From contig NZ_WTFT01000006.1 of assembly GCF_009861505.1 (NCBI RefSeq), forward strand, positions 124,001 to 188,000: a DNA stretch of 64,000 nucleotides. Reading direction: 5' to 3'. The first letter of the stretch is position 1. The number at the start of each line of letters is the position of its first letter. A program made the position numbers and the translations under genes. The notes beneath the pieces are model-generated. The model saw only the letters and a list, made by a program, of their open reading frames with translations, ran no database searches and was not told the origin of the DNA. The DNA is from Pseudomonas izuensis (GTDB taxonomy: Bacteria > Pseudomonadota > Gammaproteobacteria > Pseudomonadales > Pseudomonadaceae). This document shows, one piece after another, positions 46,090 to 54,875 of the stretch.

Positions 46090-47163
46090 TTATTCTTTGG
46101 AAAGCGACCGCGCACCGCGACTGCCCACCACGATCAGCGAGCCATCGGCTGCCTGCACGGCACCCGCGACGGGTGACTGGTTTTGCTGGGCGATCAGTTG
46201 CAGTCGAGTCTCGGCAGACTGGCTGAGCAATTCGTGCCCGGCCTGGGTGAACAGCCGGAAGCGGCCGTCATCGCCCTGCGCCGCGGCAGTGACGCTGACT
46301 TGCAGGCCGGTCTCCAGAAGCGTCCAGTTGGCACCGCCATCGGTGCTGCGCAACACATGCCCGCGCAACCCGTAGACCAACACTTCGCCTGGTTTACCGA
46401 TCACCCCGAAAAAACTGCCCTGGTAGGGGGTCTGCAAGGCCACGAAGCGCTGCCCGGCGTCATCCCATTTCAGCAGCAGGCCTTGTTCGCCGGCGATGTA
46501 GAGCCCATCACCGGTGGAGGCAATGGCATTGAGGTGAAAGCCCTGGGGGTTTTCGGTACGGTCCTGGAATGGCGTCCAGTGCTTGCCACCGTCTTCGGTG
46601 CGCAGGATCAGGTTGAAGACACCGACCACGTAGCCGATGTTGTCGTCGGCGAACCAGACGTCCAGCAGGGGCTTGTCAGCACCCTCCTCGACCAGTCGCT
46701 GACCTTCGGCGGCCAATACTGGCCATTGCTCGTTGCCCGGCTCGGCCTGGGCCAATGCCGAGTAATGCTTGACCAGCAAGTCACCGATCTGGCGCCCATC
46801 GAGTTGTTTGTTCCAGGTCTCGCCGCCATCGCTGCTGTGCAGCACCACACCATCGCCGCCGACGGCCCAGCCGTTCCTCGGCGAGGGAAAGTACACGGCA
46901 TTGAGGTCGGCACTGACCGGCACGGTGGCCTGGCGCCATTGCTGGCCGGCGTCATCGGAAAAAAGAATGTGGCCTCGCTGGCCCACGGCAACCAAACGGT
47001 CACCGGCACGGGTCGCGTCCAGCAAGGGGCTGCGCACGGCCAGGGCACTGGGCTTGGCGGGCAGATCAAGCACGTCGACGTAGGCGGCAGCCTGAGCGAA
47101 TCCTTGCAACAGAGCCAGCGCGGCGCCCATCAGCAGCGGCACGCACTTCTTGAACGAATACAT
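46090..47163 (-). CDS. Ycf48/BNR-repeat-like exported protein
   Basis: The 357-residue precursor has a signal peptide (MYSFKKCVPLLMGAALALLQGFAQA) and repeated beta-propeller units with the pattern GxxxFSxDxGxxW: HILFSDDAGQQWRQ, VVLHSSDGGETWNK, LILRTEDGGKHWTP, HVLRSTDGGANWTL. This is the Ycf48/BNR type known as photosystem II assembly factor in phototrophs. In non-phototrophs such proteins accompany RND/MMPL transporters with DUF1302 and DUF1329, as here, where they may assist complex assembly in the periplasm. GAGGA precedes the ATG. Confidence 0.88.
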   Translation of the reverse strand: MYSFKKCVPLLMGAALALLQGFAQAAAYVDVLDLPAKPSALAVRSPLLDATRAGDRLVAVGQRGHILFSDDAGQQWRQATVPVSADLNAVYFPSPRNGWAVGGDGVVLHSSDGGETWNKQLDGRQIGDLLVKHYSALAQAEPGNEQWPVLAAEGQRLVEEGADKPLLDVWFADDNIGYVVGVFNLILRTEDGGKHWTPFQDRTENPQGFHLNAIASTGDGLYIAGEQGLLLKWDDAGQRFVALQTPYQGSFFGVIGKPGEVLVYGLRGHVLRSTDGGANWTLLETGLQVSVTAAAQGDDGRFRLFTQAGHELLSQSAETRLQLIAQQNQSPVAGAVQAADGSLIVVGSRGARSLSKE

Positions 47164-47225
47164 ACGGCGTCCTCATGAGAAAACTGCGCCGGGTGCCCGC
47201 AGGCGACCCGGCGTTGAAACCCGAC

Positions 47226-48584
47226 TCAGCGAATACCGGCGCCCGCCAGGGACTCCGGCGACCACTGCGCCTTGGACAGCGAGTCGATGTAGCGGATGCC
47301 GCCGTACGGGCCTACCACACCGTTGATGTTGTAGGAGCCGCCGACCAGGTCGTAGATCATGAACGGCGTGGAGTCCGGCACCTGCTTGTCGTAGCTCTGG
47401 CTGAGGAACGCGAAGGAACCGCGATAGAGCTGACCACGTGCGTCGTACTGGTCGGACGCCAGAGCGGCCCAGCTGTCTTCATCCAGGTAGAAGCGACGCT
47501 TCTGGTAAACGTGGCGCGCGCCGGCCTTGAGGTTGCCCTCTACCACCCACACGCGGTGTTTTTCCCAGCGCACGAAATCCGGCGCGATGTGATTGGCGGT
47601 GGTAATGCTTTTCGGGTCCTGGACGTAGGTCAACTTGTAGGTGTTGTACGGCACGATCATTTCCTGCTTGCCGACCAGTTTCCAGTCGTAGCGATCCAGC
47701 GCGCCGTTGAACACGAACACATCGTCGTAGGTACCGGCGCCCGCAGTACCCGGGTTAGGTGTGTCGTAAGCCAGGTTCGGTGCCAGTTTGACCCGACGCT
47801 GACCCGGCAGGTATTGCCAGGCGCGGCGTGGTTGTTCCAGCGGGTTCGCGGCGTCCTTGAGCATGATCGACTCACCGGCGCGGCGCGCGGGGCCGGTGTA
47901 GTACAACTTCATCTGGTAGTACACGTCGGAGCTGGTGATCGGCTGCGACATGTTCTCGTAGATCGGATAGGTGATGAACGCCTGCCCGGTAGTGGCGAGA
48001 CTGGGCACGCCGGCCGAGTCGACGTTCCAGGAGTCGTACTTGGAATTGATGTTGACCCCCTGGTAACGCAGCAGGAAGTTCCACATCGCCTCGCTGCCCG
48101 ATTGCGGAATCGGGAACGGCACGCCGGGCAAGACGTTGTCGATGGCCAGGCCGCCTTCCAGAGACTTGGCGCCGGTGGCGTTTTTCACGCTGTTGTCCAG
48201 CACGGTCTGCGGCAGTGCCACGGTGCGGTGGGTCGGGTAAACATCGACGCGAAAGCTCGGGAAGCGCTTGGCCAGCTCAACGGTGGTGGCCGAGAGCAGG
48301 GCTTTGTATTGATCGACGTTTTTGCCATCGATCACCAGCACCGGTTTTTCGCTGGCAAAGGGGTCCGGGCGCATGCTGTCGCCGGCCTTGAAACTGGCCG
48401 GGGCGGTGGTCAGGCCACCGGCATAGGCCGGAATGGAGCCATCGGCACTGGCGGCTTTTTCGGCGCCCACCAGAGTCAGGCTGCTGCCGAGCTTGCCGGC
48501 TTCTTGAGTCGATACGGCGGCCTGCGCATGGGCCGCGAGGGTCATGGCCAGTGATGCGGCCAACAAGGTTTTCACGAATTTCAT
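47226..48584 (-). CDS. DUF1329 periplasmic/outer-membrane-associated protein
   Basis: The 452-residue precursor has a signal peptide (MKFVKTLLAASLAMTLAAHAQA) and the DUF1329 features: KLGSSLTLVGAEKAASADGSIPAYAGG at the N-terminus and RRVKLAPNLAYDTPNPGTAG in the middle. It resembles LolA-like lipid-handling folds by family description. The start is ATG 48584 because it opens the signal peptide; 44 upstream codons are non-coding shadow. It is typically paired with DUF1302, here 38 bases upstream, and with an RND/MMPL transporter. Confidence 0.9.
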   Translation of the reverse strand: MKFVKTLLAASLAMTLAAHAQAAVSTQEAGKLGSSLTLVGAEKAASADGSIPAYAGGLTTAPASFKAGDSMRPDPFASEKPVLVIDGKNVDQYKALLSATTVELAKRFPSFRVDVYPTHRTVALPQTVLDNSVKNATGAKSLEGGLAIDNVLPGVPFPIPQSGSEAMWNFLLRYQGVNINSKYDSWNVDSAGVPSLATTGQAFITYPIYENMSQPITSSDVYYQMKLYYTGPARRAGESIMLKDAANPLEQPRRAWQYLPGQRRVKLAPNLAYDTPNPGTAGAGTYDDVFVFNGALDRYDWKLVGKQEMIVPYNTYKLTYVQDPKSITTANHIAPDFVRWEKHRVWVVEGNLKAGARHVYQKRRFYLDEDSWAALASDQYDARGQLYRGSFAFLSQSYDKQVPDSTPFMIYDLVGGSYNINGVVGPYGGIRYIDSLSKAQWSPESLAGAGIR

Positions 48585-48622
48585 GGTTTCTACTCCTGCC
48601 TGGTGGCTGGGTATTGGATGAA

Positions 48623-50638
48623 TCAAAAGGTGGTTTTCAGCGTCAGGTACAGCGCGCCACGGTCTTCGGTGGTCGCACCGCCGCCCGAGAAGGCTGAGTA
48701 GCCACCGGCGAAGCACGCATAGTTTTCGTTACCGCTGAAGGCGTTCGGCGTGGAGCCGTCGCCGCTTCCGGCGTTCGCTGCGCCGGTGCTGTTGCCGCTG
48801 ACGTTGCACTTGTCAGCCTTGCCGAAGGAATCGACGTACTTGAGGTCGACGAAGTACTTGTTGTAAACGATGGCGCCGACGCCGACGGCATAGTTACCGG
48901 TGTCCTTGGCACCGCCGCCGGAGACCGGCGAAACACCGTCGAGACCGACGTTGACCGACATCGGCAGGTTCATGTCCACGCCGGGGAACACCTGGTACCA
49001 GGTCGGGGTGAAGTTGACCGCGATGCCCCAGTTGTCACGGGTCGGCGCATCGACGCCACGGTAAGTGTCCTTGCCCTTGTAGAGCGCCTCGTTCTTGCTA
49101 TCGAGCTTGAGCAGGTTGCTGTAGTACAGCTCGCCGAGCAGTACCGCCGAATCGAACACCGGGGTCTTGGGCAGGGTCATCAGCCCGTTGAGGGTCCAGT
49201 GCAAGGTGTCGCCGGTGGCGCTCATGCTGTCGCCATCATGCGGGGTGTCGTAGATCACGCCGGTGGCTGCCGAGCGCGGCGGCAACAAACCAAGACCTTG
49301 ACCGAGCCCCAGGGGGCTGGTGGTGCTGACGATCGCCGGGATGCTGGCCAGCGGCATGTTGTGGCGGATGTTCAGGTCACTGCCGACGCTGATGCCACCG
49401 ACATCCTTGGACAGGCTCAGGCCGAAGATGTCGATCTTGTCGGAGTAAGCCAATTGGTAGGTGGCGGTGCTCAACGAATTCAAGGTGTTGACCACGGCCG
49501 GCACCTGGCCCGCTGGCGGCGTACCGTTGGCATTGGCCGAGCTCAAACCGCGGGCATCGAGCCAGGCTTGGGGCAGGATGTCTGAAGTCTGGCGGTAGTA
49601 AACGCCGAGTGTGCCGTCCAGCCAGGCGGGCGACCACTTGGCCATGACGCCCCAATCACCCGAGTTGCGCGGCGTCAGGTCATCGCCACGACGCACGTTG
49701 GTCAGCGCGTTGCAGGGTGCCAGGCCACAACCGAGCGGGCTACCGGGGGTGATGGAGTTGGTGTTGCCCAGCAGGAACGACTGAGCACCGAAGCCCACCA
49801 GGTCGGAACCGCCATAGTAAGTGCCCGCCTCAGGCAGGCGCGCCGCATCCCAATCGAGGAAGTACTGGGCGCCCACGGTCAACTCGGGGTTGAGGGTGAA
49901 CGTCATCGAGATCTGGTTACGCGGAACGAACAGTTCCTTGGCCTCGGTACCCGGCGATGCCGCCAGCTTGGCCAGGTCCAGGCCAGACTGCCCGTAACTG
50001 ATCGAATGCACCGGGTTGAGGATGGTTTCACCCCAGAACACGTTGTGCTGCCCGGCCTTGATGCTGAACATCGACTCTTCGCCCACTTCGGTGCTGTAGA
50101 ACACGAAGGCGTCGAGGATCTCGCCGGACGGACCGGTGTAGTAGCGCTGGGCATAGTTGCTCAGGTGCGGGCTGCCGAAACCGACGTTGTCATTGGTCAC
50201 GCCAGCCAGGCGCGGGTCGTTGGCGACCAGGCCCGAGGTACCTTTATTGCCGTTGACGAACGGGTTGGAATTGGAGCCGGTGTTTTCATAGGCCTTGTCG
50301 TACCAGCTCGCGGCGCTGACGCGAAAACCCATGTTCTGCTGGTAAACCACATCCATCTCGGTCAACAGGTCGACACGGTTGGTGATGTTGGTCCCGGCCC
50401 TGCGAAAGTTGTAGTCGCCGTCGTTGTTGTTCGGCGTCCCCAACATGCGTTTGTCGGCGTTTTCGGTGCGCACGCCGTAGTTGTACTTCACGGTGTTATC
50501 AAAGCGCACGTTCCAGTCGGGATTGCCGGTGTCCAGCTCCATCGCGTGTGCGGTCGGCATGGAAGCCGCCAGGATGGCCAGGGCCAGCAGACTGCGACGC
50601 GAAGGGAGTGTGTAACCGTGACTCTTATTGTTATGCAT
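48623..50638 (-). CDS. DUF1302 outer-membrane beta-barrel protein
   Basis: The 671-residue precursor has a signal peptide (SRRSLLALAILAASMPTAHAM) and the DUF1302 opening LDTGNPDWNVRFDNTVKYNYGVR, followed by alternating-hydrophobic strands and a terminal aromatic residue (YLTLKTTF) typical of outer-membrane barrels. It probably passes a hydrophobic substrate across the outer membrane for the RND/MMPL partner. GGAG 8 bases ahead of ATG 50638 marks the start. Upstream is the small hydrolase gene on the same strand with a 109-base gap that may contain a second promoter. Confidence 0.9.
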   Translation of the reverse strand: MHNNKSHGYTLPSRRSLLALAILAASMPTAHAMELDTGNPDWNVRFDNTVKYNYGVRTENADKRMLGTPNNNDGDYNFRRAGTNITNRVDLLTEMDVVYQQNMGFRVSAASWYDKAYENTGSNSNPFVNGNKGTSGLVANDPRLAGVTNDNVGFGSPHLSNYAQRYYTGPSGEILDAFVFYSTEVGEESMFSIKAGQHNVFWGETILNPVHSISYGQSGLDLAKLAASPGTEAKELFVPRNQISMTFTLNPELTVGAQYFLDWDAARLPEAGTYYGGSDLVGFGAQSFLLGNTNSITPGSPLGCGLAPCNALTNVRRGDDLTPRNSGDWGVMAKWSPAWLDGTLGVYYRQTSDILPQAWLDARGLSSANANGTPPAGQVPAVVNTLNSLSTATYQLAYSDKIDIFGLSLSKDVGGISVGSDLNIRHNMPLASIPAIVSTTSPLGLGQGLGLLPPRSAATGVIYDTPHDGDSMSATGDTLHWTLNGLMTLPKTPVFDSAVLLGELYYSNLLKLDSKNEALYKGKDTYRGVDAPTRDNWGIAVNFTPTWYQVFPGVDMNLPMSVNVGLDGVSPVSGGGAKDTGNYAVGVGAIVYNKYFVDLKYVDSFGKADKCNVSGNSTGAANAGSGDGSTPNAFSGNENYACFAGGYSAFSGGGATTEDRGALYLTLKTTF

Positions 50639-50747
50639 TGCGTTGGCTCCGCTTTTTGTATTTGTTTTAAGCGCAGGGGTCCCCTGCCGACTCTTGGTGA
50701 GAGAGCCAGTGCCTGTATGGCGTGAGGACGTTTACCGGTGGTCGACC

Positions 50748-51314
50748 CTAGCGATCGAGGTCCAGAATCAGTGCTTCTGCCTGGGGCCACGGGCCGTAGC
50801 CTGAGGCCGGATTGAGGTGGCCGACGTCACCGAGGTTGATCAGCTCTGCCTCCCAGTCATGGGCCAGGCGCTTGGCCGCGTCGAAGCTGGCGAGGTGGTC
50901 GTCGGTGCTGGCGGCAACGATGCTGCGAAACGGCAGTGCGCCTTTGGGCAGCGGGTCCCAGCCATGGGTGCGAAGGGTTTGCGGGCTCGGGTAATTTTGT
51001 GGCCACTGGGCGGCCAGATCCGGTGGCGCGGCCAGCAGGGCGCCCTTGATCGGGTGGCTGTGCGTGGCGGCCCAATGTGCGACCATCAGCACGCCGGCAC
51101 TGTGGGCGACGAGGATCACCGGCCCGTCGATTTGCTCCAGCTCATGCTGGATTGCCCGGACACGGGCGGCGCAGTCGAGCTTGTCGGTCTCAAGTGGCGG
51201 AACGCTACGGACTTTGCTCAAACGGGCCTCAAGCAACGTTTGCCAATGTTCGGCAACGTGCTCACGCAGGCCCGGGACGATCAGAACGGTGGCGGCGGTT
51301 TGCAGTTTGTCCAC
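50748..51314 (-). CDS. Small alpha/beta hydrolase, RBBP9/YdeN family
   Basis: The 188-residue cytosolic serine hydrolase shows the family layout: TVLIVPGLREHVAEHWQ at the start, nucleophile elbow AHSAGV with Ser72, an aspartate in ASTDDHLAS and the catalytic histidine in DVGHLNPASGYGPWP. Substrates of bacterial members are unknown, generally small esters. It is the first minus-strand gene after the divergent AraC regulator and is expected to share its regulation with the DUF1302 operon. Confidence 0.88.
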   Translation of the reverse strand: MDKLQTAATVLIVPGLREHVAEHWQTLLEARLSKVRSVPPLETDKLDCAARVRAIQHELEQIDGPVILVAHSAGVLMVAHWAATHSHPIKGALLAAPPDLAAQWPQNYPSPQTLRTHGWDPLPKGALPFRSIVAASTDDHLASFDAAKRLAHDWEAELINLGDVGHLNPASGYGPWPQAEALILDLDR

Positions 51315-51400
51315 TTGGATAACCTCGGCTTCTCAGTCTCGACTGGCTGTTTCGCCAGAATCTTTTTGTTGGACTGACATTAAAGAGCCGGGGTGGGCCG

Positions 51401-51442
51401 CGCTTTTCATTTGACGACAGCGTCTTTTCTTTTGATGACAGC
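51401..51442 (+). promoter_or_regulatory. Tandem 21-bp direct repeats (candidate AraC operator)
   Basis: Two adjacent 21-base repeats match at 17 of 21 positions. Each consists of a pyrimidine-rich part (CGCTTTTCA / GTCTTTTCT) followed by TTTGACGACAGC (51410-51421) or TTTGATGACAGC (51431-51442). Two direct half-sites exactly two helical turns apart are the classic arrangement for AraC-type activators. They lie 87-128 bases ahead of the minus-strand hydrolase and 128-169 ahead of the AraC gene. A closely similar block occurs at 63543-63584. Confidence 0.6.
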
Positions 51443-51569
51443 CTGATGGCCCCTGTCTGATGGTCGCGCGGAAGCTGTTAACGTGACTTCGAAAGTTGTT
51501 CAATTGCCGACGTGCTGACTATATTCACCACGTCCACTTCCATCGGAATCCCTGCAGGAACGCCTCTGC

Positions 51570-52640
51570 ATGACAAAGCTCGTTCGCGCCGCTGTCTTGA
51601 CCAACTACCTGGACGTTGCTCATTACCTTGGGTTCAATCCACACGATTTGCTGGCGGGCGTCGGCCTGAGCAAGGCCCGGCTGCAAGCCCCCGAGCATCG
51701 AATTCCGATCGATTCCGCTGTTCGACTGCTGGAGGAATCGGCGGTTGCCAGCGGTTGCCAGAGCTTCGGCCTGAGCATGGCCGAATCGCGCCAGCTCTCG
51801 GATTTCGGTGTCGTCAGCCTGCTGCTGAGCCATCAGCGAACGCTGCGTGATGCGTTGCAGGTGGTGGTGCACTACCGGCACCTGATGAACGATTCGCTGG
51901 CCATCTACATTGAAGAGGCCGGCAAGATGGTGATCATTCGCGAGGAAGTGATCACCGATTCGCCCATGCCCTGCCGGCAGGCCAATGAACTGGCCATCGG
52001 TGTGATGTTCCGGCTGTGCGCAGCCCTGCTCGGTGCCCACTGGCAGCCCTACAGTGTCAACTTCACGCACCAGCCGCCCGACAACCTGCACCTGCATCGG
52101 CGCCTGTTTGGCTGCAACCTGGAGTTCGGCAGTGAGTTCAATGGCATCGTCTGCCCCGATGCCAGCCTCGACATCACCAATCCCCATGCCGATCCCGCCA
52201 TGGCGCGTTACGCCCAGCGCTACCTCGACTCCCTACAGAGCCATGAAGGGCCGTCGATGCTGTTCGAAGTGCGCAAGGCCATTTACCTGTTGTTGCCGAT
52301 GGGGCGTGCCACCATCGAGCAGATCGCCCAGACCCAGGGCATGAATGTGCGGACCCTGCAACGTCGCCTGAAAGACGACGGCTGCGCATTCAACGACCTG
52401 ATCAACGACGTGCGCCGCGACCTGGTGCTGCGTTATCTGGAGAATCCGAATTATTCGCTGGGGCGCATCGCCGACATGCTCGGTTACTCCATGGCGAGTT
52501 CGTTCACACGCTGGTTCATCAGCCAGTTCGGCATGCCGCCTGCTTCGTGGCGGAGTGCGCAAAAGCTCGGTACGTCAAAAGCGCCGATGGACACAACCAC
52601 CCTGCCCGATCGAGAAAATCCTGGCCCCGGCAACTTGTAG
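51570..52640 (+). CDS. AraC-family regulator with arabinose-binding-like N-terminal domain
   Basis: The 356-residue regulator has an N-terminal effector domain of the PF12625 type (YLGFNPHDLLAGVGLSKARLQAPEHRIP..., about residues 15-200) and a C-terminal AraC DNA-binding domain (about 245-335; ATIEQIAQTQGMNVRTLQRRLKDDG and LGRIADMLGYSMASSFTRWFISQFG). This subgroup often activates lipid, arginine or aromatic catabolic genes. It is divergent from the hydrolase-DUF1302-RND/MMPL-acyl-CoA operon and probably controls it through the 21-bp repeats in between. The ATG at 51570 opens the conserved N-terminus; the upstream spacing GCAGGAACG is consistent. Confidence 0.9.
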   Translation: MTKLVRAAVLTNYLDVAHYLGFNPHDLLAGVGLSKARLQAPEHRIPIDSAVRLLEESAVASGCQSFGLSMAESRQLSDFGVVSLLLSHQRTLRDALQVVVHYRHLMNDSLAIYIEEAGKMVIIREEVITDSPMPCRQANELAIGVMFRLCAALLGAHWQPYSVNFTHQPPDNLHLHRRLFGCNLEFGSEFNGIVCPDASLDITNPHADPAMARYAQRYLDSLQSHEGPSMLFEVRKAIYLLLPMGRATIEQIAQTQGMNVRTLQRRLKDDGCAFNDLINDVRRDLVLRYLENPNYSLGRIADMLGYSMASSFTRWFISQFGMPPASWRSAQKLGTSKAPMDTTTLPDRENPGPGNL

Positions 52641-52663
52641 GAGCGAGGCTTGCCCGCGAAGGC
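52635..52663. repeat. Single REP element after AraC gene
   Basis: TTGTAGGAGCGAGGCTTGCC followed by CGCGAAGGC is one slightly degenerate REP of the TAGGAGC family, starting at the stop of the AraC gene. Confidence 0.75.
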
Positions 52664-53259
52664 GGCGTGTCAGGCGACTTACTTTTTATGGTGTACATAT
52701 CCATTGCTGCGGTAACGGCTGCTGCCGGTTTCGCCCTTACGGCGAGTCACTTTGAAAAGCGCAAAGTAACCAAACGCTCTTGCCCCACCACTCGGTGCCT
52801 CGCTTAGGCTCGGCATGCCCGCACTCCGGCATTGCTCCGTGGGCCGCCGCGATGGGCCATCCTTGGCCCAGCGCGGCTAACCCGGCGTCCTGCCGGGTTA
52901 CCCACGGAGCAATACCTGCGTTCGGCCATCGTGGTTTAACGGGGCGCTTAAATCAAAAACCGAAGCGAGGCGGCCTGACAGCCAACCTGTTTGGGAGTCC
53001 GTACGCATTTCCCCTGTAGGAGCCGGCTTGCCGGCGAAGACGGCAGTCCAGTCAACAAAGCAGTCCGCCAATACCCCCGCCTTCATTGGCTGAAGGCTTT
53101 TCTGTCAGCCCCCGGCTTCAACCATCCCATCCCGATCCTACAAGCAAATAAGCCACGACCGGCTGCGCCAACCCTCTCCGAGGGTGCAACGTTGCCCCTG
53201 CAAATCGATCAATGTTTTTTGGCGCCCAAGGACGGGCTTTGCGTAAAAAAGGATGTGCG
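52664..53259. other. Long intergenic region with a structured three-way-junction element
   Basis: About 600 bases without a credible gene. Its centre (52831-52913) folds into a perfect multibranch structure: an outer 13-bp stem ATTGCTCCGTGGG / CCCACGGAGCAAT; inside it a hairpin GCCGC...GCGGC plus TGGGCCA-TCCT-TGGCCCA (52846-52877); and a second hairpin TAACCCGGC-GTCCT-GCCGGGTTA (52878-52900). The flank 52740-52800 (GCGAGTCACTTTGAAAAGCG...AAAGTAACC) resembles intergenic repeats I have seen in Pseudomonas genomes. It could be a non-autonomous mobile repeat or a structured RNA. No transposase lies nearby. Confidence 0.55.
53011..53043. repeat. Single REP element upstream of the Tle1-like gene
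   Basis: CCCCTGTAGGAGCCGGCTTG then CCGGCGAAGACGG is a well-conserved REP of the TAGGAGC family, about 220 bases ahead of the DUF2235 gene. Confidence 0.8.
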
Positions 53260-54873
53260 ATGGAAAAGGATTTGGGCGGGTACCACTGCGCTGTCTGTCG
53301 CGACGAGGCCATGGCAGCACGCGCCCGACAGCGCGTACAGCAGCCGAGCGCGGCGGAACTACAACGCAAATACGATGAAATGATGGCTCGGCAGCGGGCA
53401 CGGGAAGAGCAACTCATTGCTGAACGGGAGGCCAGGGAACAGCGTGAGGAAGCCGCACTCGTGAAAGTCACCCTGCGGATCGGGGTGTTTTTTGATGGTA
53501 CGGGCAACAACCCGTTCAATGTGGAGATGGGGCGTAAGTGTGGTGCTCATCATCCGGTGTCGACGCAGGATATGGAGTCGAGTTGCAAGCCGTATATGCG
53601 GGATCCTGAGAGCAGTTATGGGGGGGAAGAGACCAATGTTAAGCGGCTATATGATTTGTATACGCAGACATATGACGCGGAAAGAATAATCCAGCAGAAA
53701 CGCGCATTCGATAAAGTCTATGTCGAAGGAATCGGCACGAGCGCTGGCGGGCAAGACAGACTTTTAGGCATGGCCATGGGCCGGGGTGAAACCGGTGTCG
53801 AAGCGCGGGTACATTACGCCTTTGGCCAGGTCAAAAACCGTCTGCGCGACTTCCTTGATCGTTTCCCGAATATCCAGATCAGCGCCTTGATCTTCGACAT
53901 TTTCGGCTTCAGTCGTGGCGCGGCCGCAGCTCGACACTTTGCCTGCCTGTGCCTGAAAAGAACGGACAGTTCGCTCAGAGAAGCGCTGGACCTTCCGGAT
54001 CGTCTGTTCGCCCGCACCTTCAGCAAGGTCTTTGGCGAAGGGGTCAACACTGGTTTTATCGGCTTGTTCGACACTGTCGCTTCCGTGGGCGGGATTGGTA
54101 ACCTCGGTTATATACGCAGCCCGGCAACTCCCGGGGTCAAGTTGTACCTGATGCCGAAGTTTTTCCCCAATGTGCTGCAATTGGTGGCGCGAGACGAATA
54201 CCGCGCCAACTTCGCCCTCAACAGTGTTGCCCCGGATCATCCGCAAATAATCCTGCCGGGCGTTCACTCGGATATCGGCGGCGGATACCGCGATGACATT
54301 GAAGAGTGCGTACTGCTCAGCCCCATGCAGGCCCTTGAGGTGGGTGAGCTCACCGACGTCAAAACCACCTCGATCTATCGCGAGGCTCAACAGGAACGGG
54401 CGAAATGGCACGCCAAGGGCTGGCCGCTGGAAATGCTGGAGCTGGTCACGCCTGATCCGGTATTGCTTGCGCCTGAACCCAGAGAGCGCAACGCGCCGAA
54501 ACGAAAGCAGGTTTTTGTAGGTTTGCAGCTACGGCGCAGGATCGGCGCAGGGCTCTCCAGGGTGTATCTGCACGTAATGTGTGAAGCTGCCAAAAAACAT
54601 GGTTGTGAGTTTCTACCATTCCCGGACAAGCCTGAGTTTACGGTGCCCGATAACCTGCAAAGCCTTTGTGATCGTTTTGTCGCCAGTGACTACAGCATTA
54701 CCCCAGCAGAGGATCAAATGCTGAAGCTGCGCTACATCCACCAGTCGGCACACTGGAACCCGACTTTCCTCTCTGGAGCCCGCACCACACGATTCGAACT
54801 GGCCTATGCCCATGTCCCAACGTCGGATTCCGTACGAGTCCACCATCCTCATGTTCCGGAATGGACGCTGTAA
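53260..54873 (+). CDS. DUF2235 (Tle1-like) phospholipase, probable type VI secretion effector
   Basis: The 537-residue protein has the DUF2235/Tle1 arrangement: GVFFDGTGNN (residues 75-84), nucleophile elbow FGFSRGAAA with Ser218, an aspartate in GLFDTVAS (Asp271) and histidine in GVHSDIGGGY (His336). The family are phospholipases A delivered by type VI secretion into the periplasm of rival cells. There is no signal peptide, as expected for a T6SS substrate. The N-terminal 70 residues are a charged helical segment with a CAVC pair (Cys10, Cys13) that may serve as adaptor. AAAGGA ahead of ATG 53260 decides the start. No VgrG, Hcp or PAAR gene is adjacent; three lipoproteins follow directly, the likely immunity proteins. 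Confidence 0.85.
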   Translation: MEKDLGGYHCAVCRDEAMAARARQRVQQPSAAELQRKYDEMMARQRAREEQLIAEREAREQREEAALVKVTLRIGVFFDGTGNNPFNVEMGRKCGAHHPVSTQDMESSCKPYMRDPESSYGGEETNVKRLYDLYTQTYDAERIIQQKRAFDKVYVEGIGTSAGGQDRLLGMAMGRGETGVEARVHYAFGQVKNRLRDFLDRFPNIQISALIFDIFGFSRGAAAARHFACLCLKRTDSSLREALDLPDRLFARTFSKVFGEGVNTGFIGLFDTVASVGGIGNLGYIRSPATPGVKLYLMPKFFPNVLQLVARDEYRANFALNSVAPDHPQIILPGVHSDIGGGYRDDIEECVLLSPMQALEVGELTDVKTTSIYREAQQERAKWHAKGWPLEMLELVTPDPVLLAPEPRERNAPKRKQVFVGLQLRRRIGAGLSRVYLHVMCEAAKKHGCEFLPFPDKPEFTVPDNLQSLCDRFVASDYSITPAEDQMLKLRYIHQSAHWNPTFLSGARTTRFELAYAHVPTSDSVRVHHPHVPEWTL

Positions 54874-54875
54874 CC

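Noticed and set aside
52664..53010. Insertion sequence in the long intergenic region
   Set aside because: No transposase frame and no target-site duplication could be seen; the region is better described as a structured repeat.
52547..53383. Small frames in the long intergenic region before the Tle1-like gene
   Set aside because: They cover REP elements and the palindromic element, lack ribosome binding sites and domains.
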